DNA of 61,062 nucleotides from NCBI GenBank assembly GCA_016718345.1, contig JADKDN010000015.1, forward strand, positions 1 through 61,062, read 5' to 3'. Below the pieces are notes generated by a model. The model searched no databases, was not told where the DNA came from, and saw only the letters and a list, made by a program, of their open reading frames with translations. Positions 9,838 through 18,719 of the stretch are shown here, piece after piece. Both the position numbers and the translations under genes were made by a program. The stretch is from Flavobacterium sp. (GTDB lineage Bacteria > Bacteroidota > Bacteroidia > Flavobacteriales > Flavobacteriaceae). The stretch's first letter is position 1; each line of letters starts with the position of its first letter.

Positions 9838-11020
9838 AACACATTATTTTTAATTAGTTTTTCTATTTGTAGAGCAAGGTTAAAATTGCTTTGTGCTTGT
9901 TCTGAAACTTGTTTTTTCATTTCAAATAATTCTTTCTTCTGTAATTTTGAAATTTCTATTAAGGTTTTGTTCAGAGAATTATAATCCTCAACAGGCACTA
10001 CCCAACCTAAATTGTTTTCAGTAACAATGTCTTCTCCTTCACCACCACCAAAATAAAGAATAGGTACTCCTAAAGCACTATATTCAAATAGTTTAGACGG
10101 AACAGAGCCATAGATTCTTTTTTTTAGAGGAACAAGAGCTATGTCAAGTGACGTTAGTTTGGAAATTAAGTAGCCTCGTTCTAACATTCCGTGAAAGAAT
10201 ATTTTTTTGGAAGGATTGGATTGCAAGTAGTTTTCAATCTGAATTTTTTCTGCGCCTTCCCCAAAAATATGAAATTCTATATTTAAATTTTCTATCTCAA
10301 TCTGTTCACAAACTTCTATAATTCCTTGCGCAACACCTAGTAAACCAGCATAAAACAGTCTTATGGGTTGGCTTTCATCGATTTTTAGAACACCTTTATT
10401 TAATGAATGATTTGGAAAATTTCGGTATAAATAACATTCTTTTTTCGGGAACAATCGATGAATATGATTGAGTATTTCATTCGATTGACCCAATACGATA
10501 GATGCTTTTTTATAAATAAATTGTTCAAAAAACAACGATATTTTGTGTGAAAAAAGAATTTGTCTTTAAGGCGTTCAATTCAATTGCTGCCAACGGCCAT
10601 AAATCGGAAACATTTAAAATTATTTTTTTTTGTTTCAATGATAATATGGCAACACTTAGAAAAGACAACAATAACGGAGGCGATTGGACAACGACTTTTT
10701 TTTGGTGTTTTTTTCAATAATAAATAAAAAAACAGCATGAAAGAAAAAGAGAAAATAGATAGAATACGCTTTAAAACATTTTTACTATTACTCGGATAAA
10801 TCCAAAGGCGTTTTACGGTAATTTCTTGTAAAATTTCAGTGACGAAAAATTTTTCCTTGTACTCTGGAAATAATTTCCCTTTTGGATAATTGGCTAAAGG
10901 ACATACTACAGTTACAGCATACTTATTTCGATGCAATTGCATCGCTAATTGTTCAATTCTATTGGCGGCTGCTCCTTTTTCTGGAGGATAATAATTAGAT
11001 ATAATCAGTATTTCTTCCAT
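9834..11020 (-). CDS. Glycosyltransferase family 4 (WbuB-like), frameshifted
   Basis: GT-B glycosyltransferase. The N-terminus reads MEEILIISNYYPPEKGAAAN, typical of WbuB-type enzymes, with VTVVCPLANYPKGK following. The frame breaks around 10540-10720, and the C-terminal half continues with IRLFYAGLLGVAQGI, HIFGEGAEK and YGSVPSKLFEYSALGVPIL, the donor-binding region that ends in an E-x-x-A-like motif. ATG 11020 is chosen because it opens two bases after the wecB stop and matches the family N-terminus. Gene order with wecB suggests it transfers an N-acetylated hexosamine such as FucNAc or ManNAc, but that is inference. Confidence 0.8.
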
Positions 11021-11022
11021 TA

Positions 11023-12108
11023 CTACTTGTCTAATAAAATCGATACGATACGCTCTGAAGTTTTTCCGTCCCATAATTCAGGAATACTACTTTTTCTTCT
11101 GCCATTTTTTAGAAATAAGTTGTAAGCACTTTTCAATTTTCCAGTAGAATTTCCCACTAAGATATTTGTTCCTAAAGTAATTGTTTCAGGTCTTTCGGTA
11201 TTTTCTCTAAGAGTAAAGCAAGGAATGTCAAGTACCGTAGTTTCCTCCGAAATACCACCAGAATCGGTTATTACTACAAATGCATTCTTAATCAAATAAA
11301 GAAAACATAAATACCCTTGTGGTTCAACATAAATAATGTTTTTGAAGTGTAAATTAGTATTCTCCAATATAGTTTTTGTTCTTGGATGAACTGGAAATAC
11401 TACTTTTTTATCTCCCGCTAAATCATTAATAGAACTTAATAAATCTAGGAGCGGTTCTTTTTCATCAACATTCGAAGGGCGATGCAAAGTAAGTACGATA
11501 TAATTTCCTTGTTCTAATTGATATTCTTCCCAAAAAACAGGTTTTTTTATTCTGTTTATATTCTGGTACAAGGAATCAATCATAACATTTCCAACAAAAT
11601 GAATTTTGGACGCATCAGCACCGTATTTCAATAGGTTATCGCTTGCCCAAGTTGAGGTTGTAAAAAAATAATCAGCAATACTATCGGTTACAATTCTATT
11701 GATTTCTTCTGGCATAGTCATATCGCCTGAGCGAATTCCCGCTTCAACATGAGCAACTTTTATATTGAGTTTTTTTGCGACTATTGCACAAGCCATTGTC
11801 GAATTGACATCGCCAACAACTAAAACTAAATCACTGGGGTTTTGTACTAATTCTTGTTCAAAAGCAATCATTATTGCCGCAGTCTGAACCGCTTGCGAGC
11901 CACTTTTTACCTCCAAATTGGTATTTGGGTTAGGGATATTAAGTTCTTTAAAAAAAGTGTCGCTGAGGTTTTTATCATAATGTTGTCCAGTGTGTACTAA
12001 ACGATACGAAATGGCGTGACCTTCATTTTGATTTTTTTCAATTGCTTTTATAATGGGTGCAATCTTAATAAAATTAGGTCTTGCTCCGGCAACTATTGTA
12101 ATTCTCAT
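11023..12108 (-). CDS. wecB: UDP-N-acetylglucosamine 2-epimerase (non-hydrolysing)
   Basis: Interconverts UDP-GlcNAc and UDP-ManNAc for envelope polysaccharides. The 361 residues carry the family signatures in order: GARPNFIKIAPI, HTGQHYD, VVGDVNSTMA, HVEAGIRSGDM with MPEEINR, LTLHRPSNVD, FPVHPRTK, TDSGGISEET and RENTERPETI. The gene is intact and co-directional with the glycosyltransferase two bases downstream. It could instead be a paralogue acting on a substituted hexosamine (the WbpI or FnlC type), which motifs alone do not separate well. Confidence 0.88.
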   Translation of the reverse strand: MRITIVAGARPNFIKIAPIIKAIEKNQNEGHAISYRLVHTGQHYDKNLSDTFFKELNIPNPNTNLEVKSGSQAVQTAAIMIAFEQELVQNPSDLVLVVGDVNSTMACAIVAKKLNIKVAHVEAGIRSGDMTMPEEINRIVTDSIADYFFTTSTWASDNLLKYGADASKIHFVGNVMIDSLYQNINRIKKPVFWEEYQLEQGNYIVLTLHRPSNVDEKEPLLDLLSSINDLAGDKKVVFPVHPRTKTILENTNLHFKNIIYVEPQGYLCFLYLIKNAFVVITDSGGISEETTVLDIPCFTLRENTERPETITLGTNILVGNSTGKLKSAYNLFLKNGRRKSSIPELWDGKTSERIVSILLDK

Positions 12109-12201
12109 AGCAACATACTTTTCGTCACGAATTTAGTATTTAATTGTGGAATACCTTCTTTTTTAAACATAAAAAGGTAAACAAAACAAGAATATTTCAA
12201 A

Positions 12202-13524
12202 TTAGATTTGATTGTTTATAAGAGAAACAAATTGTTTTAATTTTCCAGTTTCACTTCTTTTCAGAATTTCTTTACGAGTAAAAATATACTTTAGATTAGG
12301 TTCTAAAAAGTCTGAAAATACAGATTCAATTGTTTTGATTTCTGCTTTTTTTAGAGGCATATCACTGGCATATTGAATTTCAAAAGTATCGAGTTTGGTT
12401 TGTATTATGATAAATTCTTTTACATTTCCACTATCGTCAAAAAGCTTTTTAGTAATGGAATAGAAAGTCATTCCAGGAGAAGTTTTACCACTTGGTAGCA
12501 CAGCAACATCGTTGGTTCTACCTATTAATTTTTTTAAAATAGGTTTTTTAGGAGTGCTTTTTTCGTCTAAAATCCCAAAATCGCCCACTTCATATCGAAT
12601 AAATGGGTGTGCTTTGTTGTACAAGCTAGTTACCACAATACGACCTTCTTTTCCGTAAGGTAAAGGTTGGTTATTTTCATCTAAAATCTCAACAAATAAA
12701 GTTTCTGCGTTTACTTGCCAATCGCCATTTGGATTTTCAAAGGCTATAATATCCAGTTCTGAAGCGCCATATTCGTTAATTATTGGCACGCCTAATCGCT
12801 CGCTTAATAAAATTTTATCTTCTTCAAAAAGCATTTCAGAAGTAACAATACAAGCTTTTAATGAAGGACATATTTTTTTAAGAACTAGTTTTCTTTTCTT
12901 TAAATACTTTGCTACTAATACAATTGAGCTGGTGTAGCCATTAATGTAGTCAAATTTCCGGTTTTTAAATTCACCAATAATTTTTTCAATCCCGGGATAT
13001 GATAAATCAAAAATATTAAAACGATAGCGATTGCTCAAATAATCTTTTAGACGAAGTACTCTATTTGCAATAAAATCCAAGGGCATACCATAAAATCGGG
13101 CTTGATAAGAGCGATTGAAGTCAATGTTATACCAGCCAAAACGGCGCATTATATTTGCCCAAATTAGGGCATGACCCAACTTGTCTTTTGCAAAAACCAT
13201 TGGGTCTCCACTTGATCCAGAAGTAGAATTGATATATACGTTTCTTTTTGAAAAACCCTTCGAAAGCCTCTCTTTTAAAGGAATTTGAAAATCTATCTTT
13301 TTCATTGTGGGGATATTTTCCCACTTAGTTACCTTGGACTCACCTATAAAATTTTTGTAAAAAGGATTGTTTTCTATGTGAAAATCAACAATTTCCCGTT
13401 TCTTATTTTCAATAAAAAGGCTGTAATCATTATCTGGAACAGCTAAAATTTCAGATAATTGTTGTTTGGCTTTCTCTATGGGATAGCCACTTATTTTTAA
13501 TGAAAGATTAAAAAGATTTAACAC
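12202..13524 (-). CDS. Phenylacetate-CoA ligase-like adenylate-forming protein (PaaK/CapK family)
   Basis: 440-residue member of the PaaK/CapK branch of the AMP-forming superfamily. The P-loop-like STSGSSGDPMVF lies at about residue 99. Other markers are YINGYTSSI, the adenine-binding INEYGASELD, a hinge region around HPFIRYEVGDFG, and SETGKLKQF near the C-terminus. Paralogues inside capsule clusters are annotated CapK. They are thought to activate a carboxylic acid that modifies a sugar, though few have a proven substrate. Here it lies 93 bases upstream of wecB on the same strand, so it belongs with the polysaccharide genes. It is intact and starts at ATG 13524, divergent from purD. Confidence 0.8.
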   Translation of the reverse strand: MLNLFNLSLKISGYPIEKAKQQLSEILAVPDNDYSLFIENKKREIVDFHIENNPFYKNFIGESKVTKWENIPTMKKIDFQIPLKERLSKGFSKRNVYINSTSGSSGDPMVFAKDKLGHALIWANIMRRFGWYNIDFNRSYQARFYGMPLDFIANRVLRLKDYLSNRYRFNIFDLSYPGIEKIIGEFKNRKFDYINGYTSSIVLVAKYLKKRKLVLKKICPSLKACIVTSEMLFEEDKILLSERLGVPIINEYGASELDIIAFENPNGDWQVNAETLFVEILDENNQPLPYGKEGRIVVTSLYNKAHPFIRYEVGDFGILDEKSTPKKPILKKLIGRTNDVAVLPSGKTSPGMTFYSITKKLFDDSGNVKEFIIIQTKLDTFEIQYASDMPLKKAEIKTIESVFSDFLEPNLKYIFTRKEILKRSETGKLKQFVSLINNQI

Positions 13525-13625
13525 GCAAAAGTTAATTTTTTACAAAAGTAATACATAGCTACAACTAACCATCACCTCCTAACATTTTTTTAAAAATTTA
13601 TTACCAATTTACACTTAAAAGCAAG

Positions 13626-13633
13626 TATTTTTG
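13626..13633 (+). promoter_or_regulatory. Candidate -7 promoter element of purD
   Basis: TATTTTTG followed by C matches the Bacteroidota TAnnTTTGY element and lies 25 bases upstream of the purD ATG. A clear TTG -33 element at normal spacing is not evident. Confidence 0.45.
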
Positions 13634-13658
13634 CAATTCACAACTTACTAACTACATC

Positions 13659-14930
13659 ATGACAATTTTATTACTTGGTTCTGGGGGAAGAGAACATGCT
13701 TTCGCTTGGAAAATGCTTCAAAGTTCCCATTGCACCAAACTTTTTATTGCTCCAGGAAATGCAGGAACAGAGACAATAGCAACGAATGTAAATTTAAGCC
13801 CTACAGATTTTGAATCTATAAAAACATTTGTGCTTCATGAAAAAGTGGAGATGGTTGTAGTTGGGCCAGAGGACCCTTTGGTAAAAGGAATTTTTGATTT
13901 TTTCAAAATGATGAAAAATAAAAACAATTCCAGTTATTGGCCATCAAAGAAAGGAGCGCAATTAGAAGGGAGCAAAGAGTTTGCAAAAGAATTTTTGGTA
14001 AAACACAACATTCCAACGGCAGCCTATGATAGTTTTACAGCCGAATCTGTGGAAAAAGGGTGTCTGTTTTTAGAGACATTGACACCTCCATATGTTTTAA
14101 AAGCGGATGGTTTGGCTGCTGGAAAGGGAGTTTTGATTATCCAAAATTTGGAGGAAGCCAAAACAGAATTGCGTAATATGTTGCTTCATCAAAAGTTTGG
14201 CGAGGCAAGTTCTAAAGTGGTTATTGAAGAATTTTTAGACGGAATTGAGCTAAGCTGTTTTGTATTGACCGATGGTAAGAATTACAAAATTCTTCCAACA
14301 GCAAAAGATTACAAGCGAATAGGTGAAGGTGATACAGGTTTAAATACAGGAGGAATGGGGGCAGTTTCCCCAGTTCCATTTGCCGATTCCATTTTGTTGG
14401 GAAAAATAGAAAATAGAATTGTTAAACCAACTATTGAAGGACTTCAAAAAGACGGAATAGTATACAAAGGTTTTGTATTTATTGGCTTAATCAATGTAAA
14501 AGGAGAGCCAATAGTTATAGAATACAATGTACGAATGGGTGACCCAGAAACCGAAGTGGTAATCCCCAGATTAAAATCAGATTTAGTGGAATTATTCATA
14601 GCGGTTGCTGATGGAAAATTGAACGAGGTTACACTAGAGATTGATCCTAGAAGCGCCACAACGATTGTGGTTGTCTCTGGCGGTTATCCAGAGCATTTTG
14701 AAAAAGGAAAGGTAATTTCTGGAATTGAAAATGTTACCGAGTCTATCGTTTTTCATGCAGGTACTAAAACAGATAATGATAAAATTGTCAGCAATGGAGG
14801 TAGGGTTCTGGCGATTACTTCTTATGGCGATACTTTTCAAGAAACCATAAAAAAATCGTATCAAAGTATAGAAAAACTACATTTTGATACGATGTATTAT
14901 AGAAAAGATATTGGCTTTGACCTTATTTAG
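13659..14930 (+). CDS. purD: Phosphoribosylamine-glycine ligase
   Basis: ATP-grasp enzyme (GAR synthetase) that joins glycine to 5-phosphoribosylamine in purine synthesis. The 423 residues are intact. The N-terminus has LLLGSGGREHAFAWK. GPEDPLVKG and KEFAKEFL precede the ATP-grasp core (YVLKADGLAAGKGVLI, VVIEEFLDG). The metal-binding and catalytic segment follows (NTGGMGAVSP; EYNVRMGDPETEVVIPRL). Transcribed away from the polysaccharide locus, it marks the return to housekeeping genes. Its last 8 bases overlap the end of the convergent DUF6341 gene. Confidence 0.95.
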   Translation: MTILLLGSGGREHAFAWKMLQSSHCTKLFIAPGNAGTETIATNVNLSPTDFESIKTFVLHEKVEMVVVGPEDPLVKGIFDFFKMMKNKNNSSYWPSKKGAQLEGSKEFAKEFLVKHNIPTAAYDSFTAESVEKGCLFLETLTPPYVLKADGLAAGKGVLIIQNLEEAKTELRNMLLHQKFGEASSKVVIEEFLDGIELSCFVLTDGKNYKILPTAKDYKRIGEGDTGLNTGGMGAVSPVPFADSILLGKIENRIVKPTIEGLQKDGIVYKGFVFIGLINVKGEPIVIEYNVRMGDPETEVVIPRLKSDLVELFIAVADGKLNEVTLEIDPRSATTIVVVSGGYPEHFEKGKVISGIENVTESIVFHAGTKTDNDKIVSNGGRVLAITSYGDTFQETIKKSYQSIEKLHFDTMYYRKDIGFDLI

Positions 14931-15156
14931 TTAAAAAAGAATGAGCCGTTGTATCTTGGTTTTCTTCGTTATTTTCTTCGTGTAATTTCAATTGTTTAAT
15001 CCAATATACCGTAGCAACAGTACAAATAATCATGAAAATCCAATTGATGATATTCGCTGCAAACCAATGGGTAAGTTCTAATTCTCTCAAATAATCTTGT
15101 GGAGCAAAAAGAATGTTCTCAAATAACCACTGTATTCCCTCAAAAAATGCTTTCAT
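14923..15156 (-). CDS. DUF6341 family small membrane protein
   Basis: 77-residue protein with one clear membrane segment (ANIINWIFMIICTVATVYW). An amphipathic N-terminal region (MKAFFEGIQWLFENILF) and an acidic, Asn-rich tail flank it. ATG 15156 is preferred to the upstream ATG at 15195 because the conserved family begins at MKAFFEG. Its position between purD and the DUF6427/upp pair is the usual neighbourhood of this family in Flavobacteriales, as I recall it. Function unknown. The 3' end overlaps purD tail to tail by 8 bases. Confidence 0.7.
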   Translation of the reverse strand: MKAFFEGIQWLFENILFAPQDYLRELELTHWFAANIINWIFMIICTVATVYWIKQLKLHEENNEENQDTTAHSFLTK

Positions 15157-15290
15157 ATTGTTTAGAATTATTTTTAACGTTAAAAGGAAATGCAAATAAA
15201 TAAATTTCGGAGCGAAAAATTATTACGTTGCTTATTTCATTTTTTTAAACAAGTATTATATTTACATTTACAAAAGTATAAAATATCCTT

Positions 15291-16217
15291 ATGATTACAA
15301 GTCTTTTTAGAAAATCTACACTTTTAAATTATTCAGCTGTAATTATTGGGGTAGTAGTTTTCTTTTTTTTGTGTCAAATTCATGGCCAAACTTCTACTAA
15401 TGTTGAAATTGGAATTGTAAATAGGGCATTGCTGTTAATAATAATTTTAGCTTCTTTATTTATTGCAAACTTTATTGTTAAGAAAAATGCGTTGAGCAAA
15501 GACAGTGCTTATACGGTTTTATTTTATTTTATCTTGTTGTTATTTTTCCCTCAACTTTGGAGCAACTTCAATTTGATAGTGTCTAATTTTTTTATTCTTT
15601 TGGCTTTACGAAGGTTAATTTCGCTTCAATCACCTAGGGCACCAAAAGAAAAAATATTTGACGCTTCCTTATGGGTTTTTGTAGCTTGTTTATTTCATTT
15701 TTGGAGTATTCTCTATATAGTTTTGGTATTTATAGCCATACTTTTTCATGTAGCTAGAGATTATAGGAATTGGTTTTTGCCTTTTATTGCCTTTTTTACT
15801 ATCGCCTCTATATTTTTGTTAATGGCTTTGTTTTTTGATGTAACTTATATTCAGAAGTTATTAAGTCAAACAGCGGTCAATTACAAAATCAATTATTTTG
15901 TCAATAATTATCAGAATTTAGCATTATCAATTTATGCTACTATAGCTTTGTTTTTTGTAGTTTCTTTACTTGGGTCTTTGTCAAATCGTCCCTTGATGCT
16001 TCATTCTTCGTACAAGAAAATCATTAGCGCTCTTTTTTATAGGTGTTGTCATTTTGTAATTTCACCTAATAAAAGCGATTTACTTGTGTTTACTATTGCG
16101 CCATTGGCCATGATGGCAACTAGCCATATCGAAATAGCACAAGTAAAATGGCAGAAAGAAGTAGTATTGTTTGCTTTAATTATATTGGGAATTTTTTCTT
16201 TTTTCTCCCAATTATAA
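15291..16217 (+). CDS. DUF6427 family polytopic membrane protein (compensated frameshift inside)
   Basis: 308 residues with about eight or nine hydrophobic helices, for example LLNYSAVIIGVVVFFFL near the N-terminus and VVLFALIILGIFSFF at the end. Usually found beside upp, as here, with a six-base convergent overlap. Function unknown. Between the T-run at 16033-16038 and the T-run at 16052-16055 the frame reads YRCCHF, where the helix context expects IGVVIF. Removing one T from the first run and adding one to the second restores the hydrophobic helix. This is a pair of opposite one-base indels rather than a real Cys/His patch. Confidence 0.75.
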   Translation: MITSLFRKSTLLNYSAVIIGVVVFFFLCQIHGQTSTNVEIGIVNRALLLIIILASLFIANFIVKKNALSKDSAYTVLFYFILLLFFPQLWSNFNLIVSNFFILLALRRLISLQSPRAPKEKIFDASLWVFVACLFHFWSILYIVLVFIAILFHVARDYRNWFLPFIAFFTIASIFLLMALFFDVTYIQKLLSQTAVNYKINYFVNNYQNLALSIYATIALFFVVSLLGSLSNRPLMLHSSYKKIISALFYRCCHFVISPNKSDLLVFTIAPLAMMATSHIEIAQVKWQKEVVLFALIILGIFSFFSQL

Positions 16218-16865
16218 TTTATTTCCATAGGCTAAATCTCCAGCATCACCAAGACCAGGGACAATATAGTTTTTGTCGTTGAGTTTTTCGTCTAAAGTAG
16301 CGACCCATAAATGACAATGGTCGGGAAAATGTTTTTCTAGGTAATGAATCCCTTCTGGAGCTGCAATAATCACAGCAATATGAATTTCTTTAGGAGTCCC
16401 TTTTTGAAGCAATTTTTCATAAACAGCGACCATTGATTGTCCTGTAGCTAACATAGGGTCAATGAGTAACAGCGTTTTATTTTCAATAGTAGGAACCGCT
16501 TGATATTCTACTAAAATATCAAAAAAGGCATCATTATTTGGATGGTGTCTGTAGGCAGAAACGAAGCCATTTTCAGCATTATCAAAATAATTTAAAAAAC
16601 CCAAATGCAAAGGCAAACCCGCACGAAGTATCGAACATAAAACCAATTTATCTTCAATTTCAGTGGTGTTTTTAATACCAAGAGGTGTTTGAATGGCGAT
16701 ATTTTTATAATGCAAATCTTTGCTTAATTCATAAGCCATTACTTCACCAATACGTTCAATATTTCTACGAAAACGCATACTGTCATGTTGAACGTTTATA
16801 TTTCTAATTTGCCCCAAAAAATGATTGAGAATACTATTTTCGTCAGATAAATAATGAATTTGCAT
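16212..16865 (-). CDS. upp: Uracil phosphoribosyltransferase
   Basis: Pyrimidine salvage enzyme that makes UMP from uracil and PRPP. 217 residues, intact. The PRPP loop is LLLIDPMLATGQS (about 132-144). The uracil-binding C-terminal segment is IVPGLGDAGDLAYG. CSILRAGLPLHLGF supplies the conserved arginine. It ends convergently with the DUF6427 gene and diverges from the DUF4254 gene upstream. Confidence 0.93.
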   Translation of the reverse strand: MQIHYLSDENSILNHFLGQIRNINVQHDSMRFRRNIERIGEVMAYELSKDLHYKNIAIQTPLGIKNTTEIEDKLVLCSILRAGLPLHLGFLNYFDNAENGFVSAYRHHPNNDAFFDILVEYQAVPTIENKTLLLIDPMLATGQSMVAVYEKLLQKGTPKEIHIAVIIAAPEGIHYLEKHFPDHCHLWVATLDEKLNDKNYIVPGLGDAGDLAYGNKL

Positions 16866-16924
16866 AATTTAGATTTAGATTTAAACTAATAAAAGTTTTT
16901 TATAGACTATAAAAGTATAAAAAG

Positions 16925-16932
16925 TATCTTTG
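16925..16932 (+). promoter_or_regulatory. Candidate -7 promoter element of the DUF4254 gene
   Basis: TATCTTTG followed by T matches TAnnTTTGY, 21 bases upstream of the ATG at 16954. No convincing TTG -33 element is visible. Confidence 0.4.
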
Positions 16933-16953
16933 TCTTCTTAATATATAATAGAT

Positions 16954-17559
16954 ATGTTTTCAAAATTAGCCTATTCCGTTTTTGAACAAAGCGTTAATGA
17001 TTATCATAAATTTGATAATGTAGATCAACCCATTAACAATCCATTTCCTAAGGATAAATTCGAACATTTGTTGTACCTAAAAAATTGGATTGATACGGTG
17101 CAATGGCATTACGAAGATATTATCAGAGATCCCAATATCGATCCTGTAGCAGCTTTAACTCTAAAAAGAAAAATTGATGCCTCAAATCAGGAGCGTACCG
17201 ATATGGTAGAATATATAGATAGTTATTTTTTACAAAAATACAGCCATGTTGTGGTGAAAGATAATGCAAAAATCAACTCTGAAAGTCCAGCATGGGCATT
17301 TGATAGATTGTCGATTTTGGCCTTGAAAATTTACCACATGAATGAAGAAGCCACTCGACCAGAAGCCACTCAAGACCATAGGGATAAATGTCAAGCCAAA
17401 TTGAATATTCTTTTGGAACAAAGAACCGATTTGTCCACAGCGATTGATGATTTACTGAAAGATATTGAAAATGGAAATAAATTCATGAAAGTGTACAAGC
17501 AAATGAAAATGTATAACGATGATGAGTTGAATCCTGTTTTGTATCAGAATAAGAAATAA
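16954..17559 (+). CDS. DUF4254 family protein
   Basis: 201 residues, soluble, helical and highly charged. Recognised as DUF4254 by the N-terminal SVFEQSVNDYHKFD, the middle NERTD-like QERTDMVEYID and the SPAWAFDRLSILALKIYHM core. Function unknown. In Bacteroidota it commonly precedes a family 9 (ADP-heptose type) glycosyltransferase, as here (next gene at 17665), so a link to LPS core assembly is plausible. The gene is intact. Confidence 0.8.
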   Translation: MFSKLAYSVFEQSVNDYHKFDNVDQPINNPFPKDKFEHLLYLKNWIDTVQWHYEDIIRDPNIDPVAALTLKRKIDASNQERTDMVEYIDSYFLQKYSHVVVKDNAKINSESPAWAFDRLSILALKIYHMNEEATRPEATQDHRDKCQAKLNILLEQRTDLSTAIDDLLKDIENGNKFMKVYKQMKMYNDDELNPVLYQNKK

Positions 17560-17573
17560 TTAAGATTTATTTT

Positions 17574-17626
17574 AACCATTAAGTGAAGTTTCTTAAGTCC
17601 TCTTAATTTTCTTTACCTTAATGGTT
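17574..17626. repeat. Intergenic inverted repeat, possible terminator
   Basis: AACCATTAAG (17574-17583) is a perfect inverted repeat of CTTAATGGTT (17617-17626), followed by a T-run (17625-17629). The loop also contains CTTAATTTT. A related unit (CTTAAT...CTTAATGGTTT) sits before hemD at 60098-60116, so this may be a small dispersed intergenic repeat. It could also terminate the DUF4254 transcript. Confidence 0.45.
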
Positions 17627-17664
17627 TTTCATAATTTGAAAAGCCAATCCAACATATAGCCGTC

Positions 17665-18680
17665 ATGAGACTTTCCGCAATGGGAGATGTAGCCATGACG
17701 GTTCCTGTTTTAAGGGGTTTTGTTGAGCAGAATCCAGAAATTAAAATTACGGTTGTCTCTCGACCATTTTTCAAACCGTTTTTTGATACAATCCCAACTG
17801 TTGCCTTTTTTGCTTTTGATGAAAAAAACCGCCACAAAGGATTTCTGGGATTAATGCGGTTATTTTCAGATTTGAAATCATTAGATATTGATGCCTTTGC
17901 TGATTTGCACAATGTTTTACGATCTCAAATCATCAGAACGTTATTCGCCTTGAGCGGAAAAAAAGTAGCGTTTACAGACAAAGGGCGAAAAGAGAAAAAA
18001 GAACTTACAAGAGCTGAAAATAAAATTTTCAAACCGCTGAAATCAATGTTTGAAAGACACACGGAAACCTTTAATAAACTTGGTTTTTCAATTGATTTGT
18101 CTCAGCCTAATTTTCCTGCAAAACAAGAATTAGATGCAGAGATTAGAAATATACTTGGCACTAAAAACCCCAAGTTAATAGGAATTGCGCCTTTTGCTCA
18201 ATACGAATCCAAGGTGTATCCACTAGATTTAATGCAAAAGTGATTGATTAGGTTGCTCTAAACTCAAACTACCAAATTTTACTTTTTGGAGGAGGGACCA
18301 GAGAAATAGAACTTTTGAATTCGCTTTCCAATAACAAACCAAATGTTATCGTAGTAGCAGGAAAAATACAATTCGAACAAGAATTACAACTTATCTCCAA
18401 TTTAGACATCATGCTGAGCATGGATAGCGGAAACGCTCATATAGCCGCGATGTTGGGAGTAAATGTTATTACACTTTGGGGTGCTACACATCCTTATCTT
18501 GGATTTTCTCCATTTAACCAGCCTCTAGAAAATGCTCTGCTATCCGATAGAACGAAGTATCCCTATTTGCCGACTTCCGTTTATGGAAATAAAAAGTAAA
18601 GGGTTATGAAGATGCGATGAGAACTATTCTACCGAGAAACGATAGTTCAAAAATTAAAACGCAAAACTAATTTATTATAA
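17665..18680 (+). CDS. Family 9 glycosyltransferase (ADP-heptose:LPS heptosyltransferase-like), frameshifted
   Basis: GT9 GT-B enzyme. The N-terminus has RLSAMGDVAMTVPVLR. Bases just upstream still read QHIAV in frame, so the true start may lie a few codons earlier beyond an indel. FADLHNVLRSQIIRTLF and IGIAPFAQYESKVYPLDLM follow. The frame then breaks at 18240 in an A-run. The protein continues VID-stop-VALNSNYQILLFGGG (a TAG at 18249-18251 as well), IMLSMDSGNAHIAAMLGV and ITLWGATHPYLGF, the family nucleotide-binding end. Another break near 18596 leads to VKGYEDAMRTILP and a final stop at 18678-18680. It probably adds a sugar to the LPS inner core. Confidence 0.8.
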
Positions 18681-18719
18681 AATCCAGAATTTGCATTTGA
18701 CTTCTATTGAAAATTGTAT

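Noticed and set aside
12105..12170. 21-codon minus-strand open frame just before wecB
   Set aside because: It has a start codon and overlaps the wecB ATG, but no recognisable family or coding signal. It could be a leader peptide or chance.
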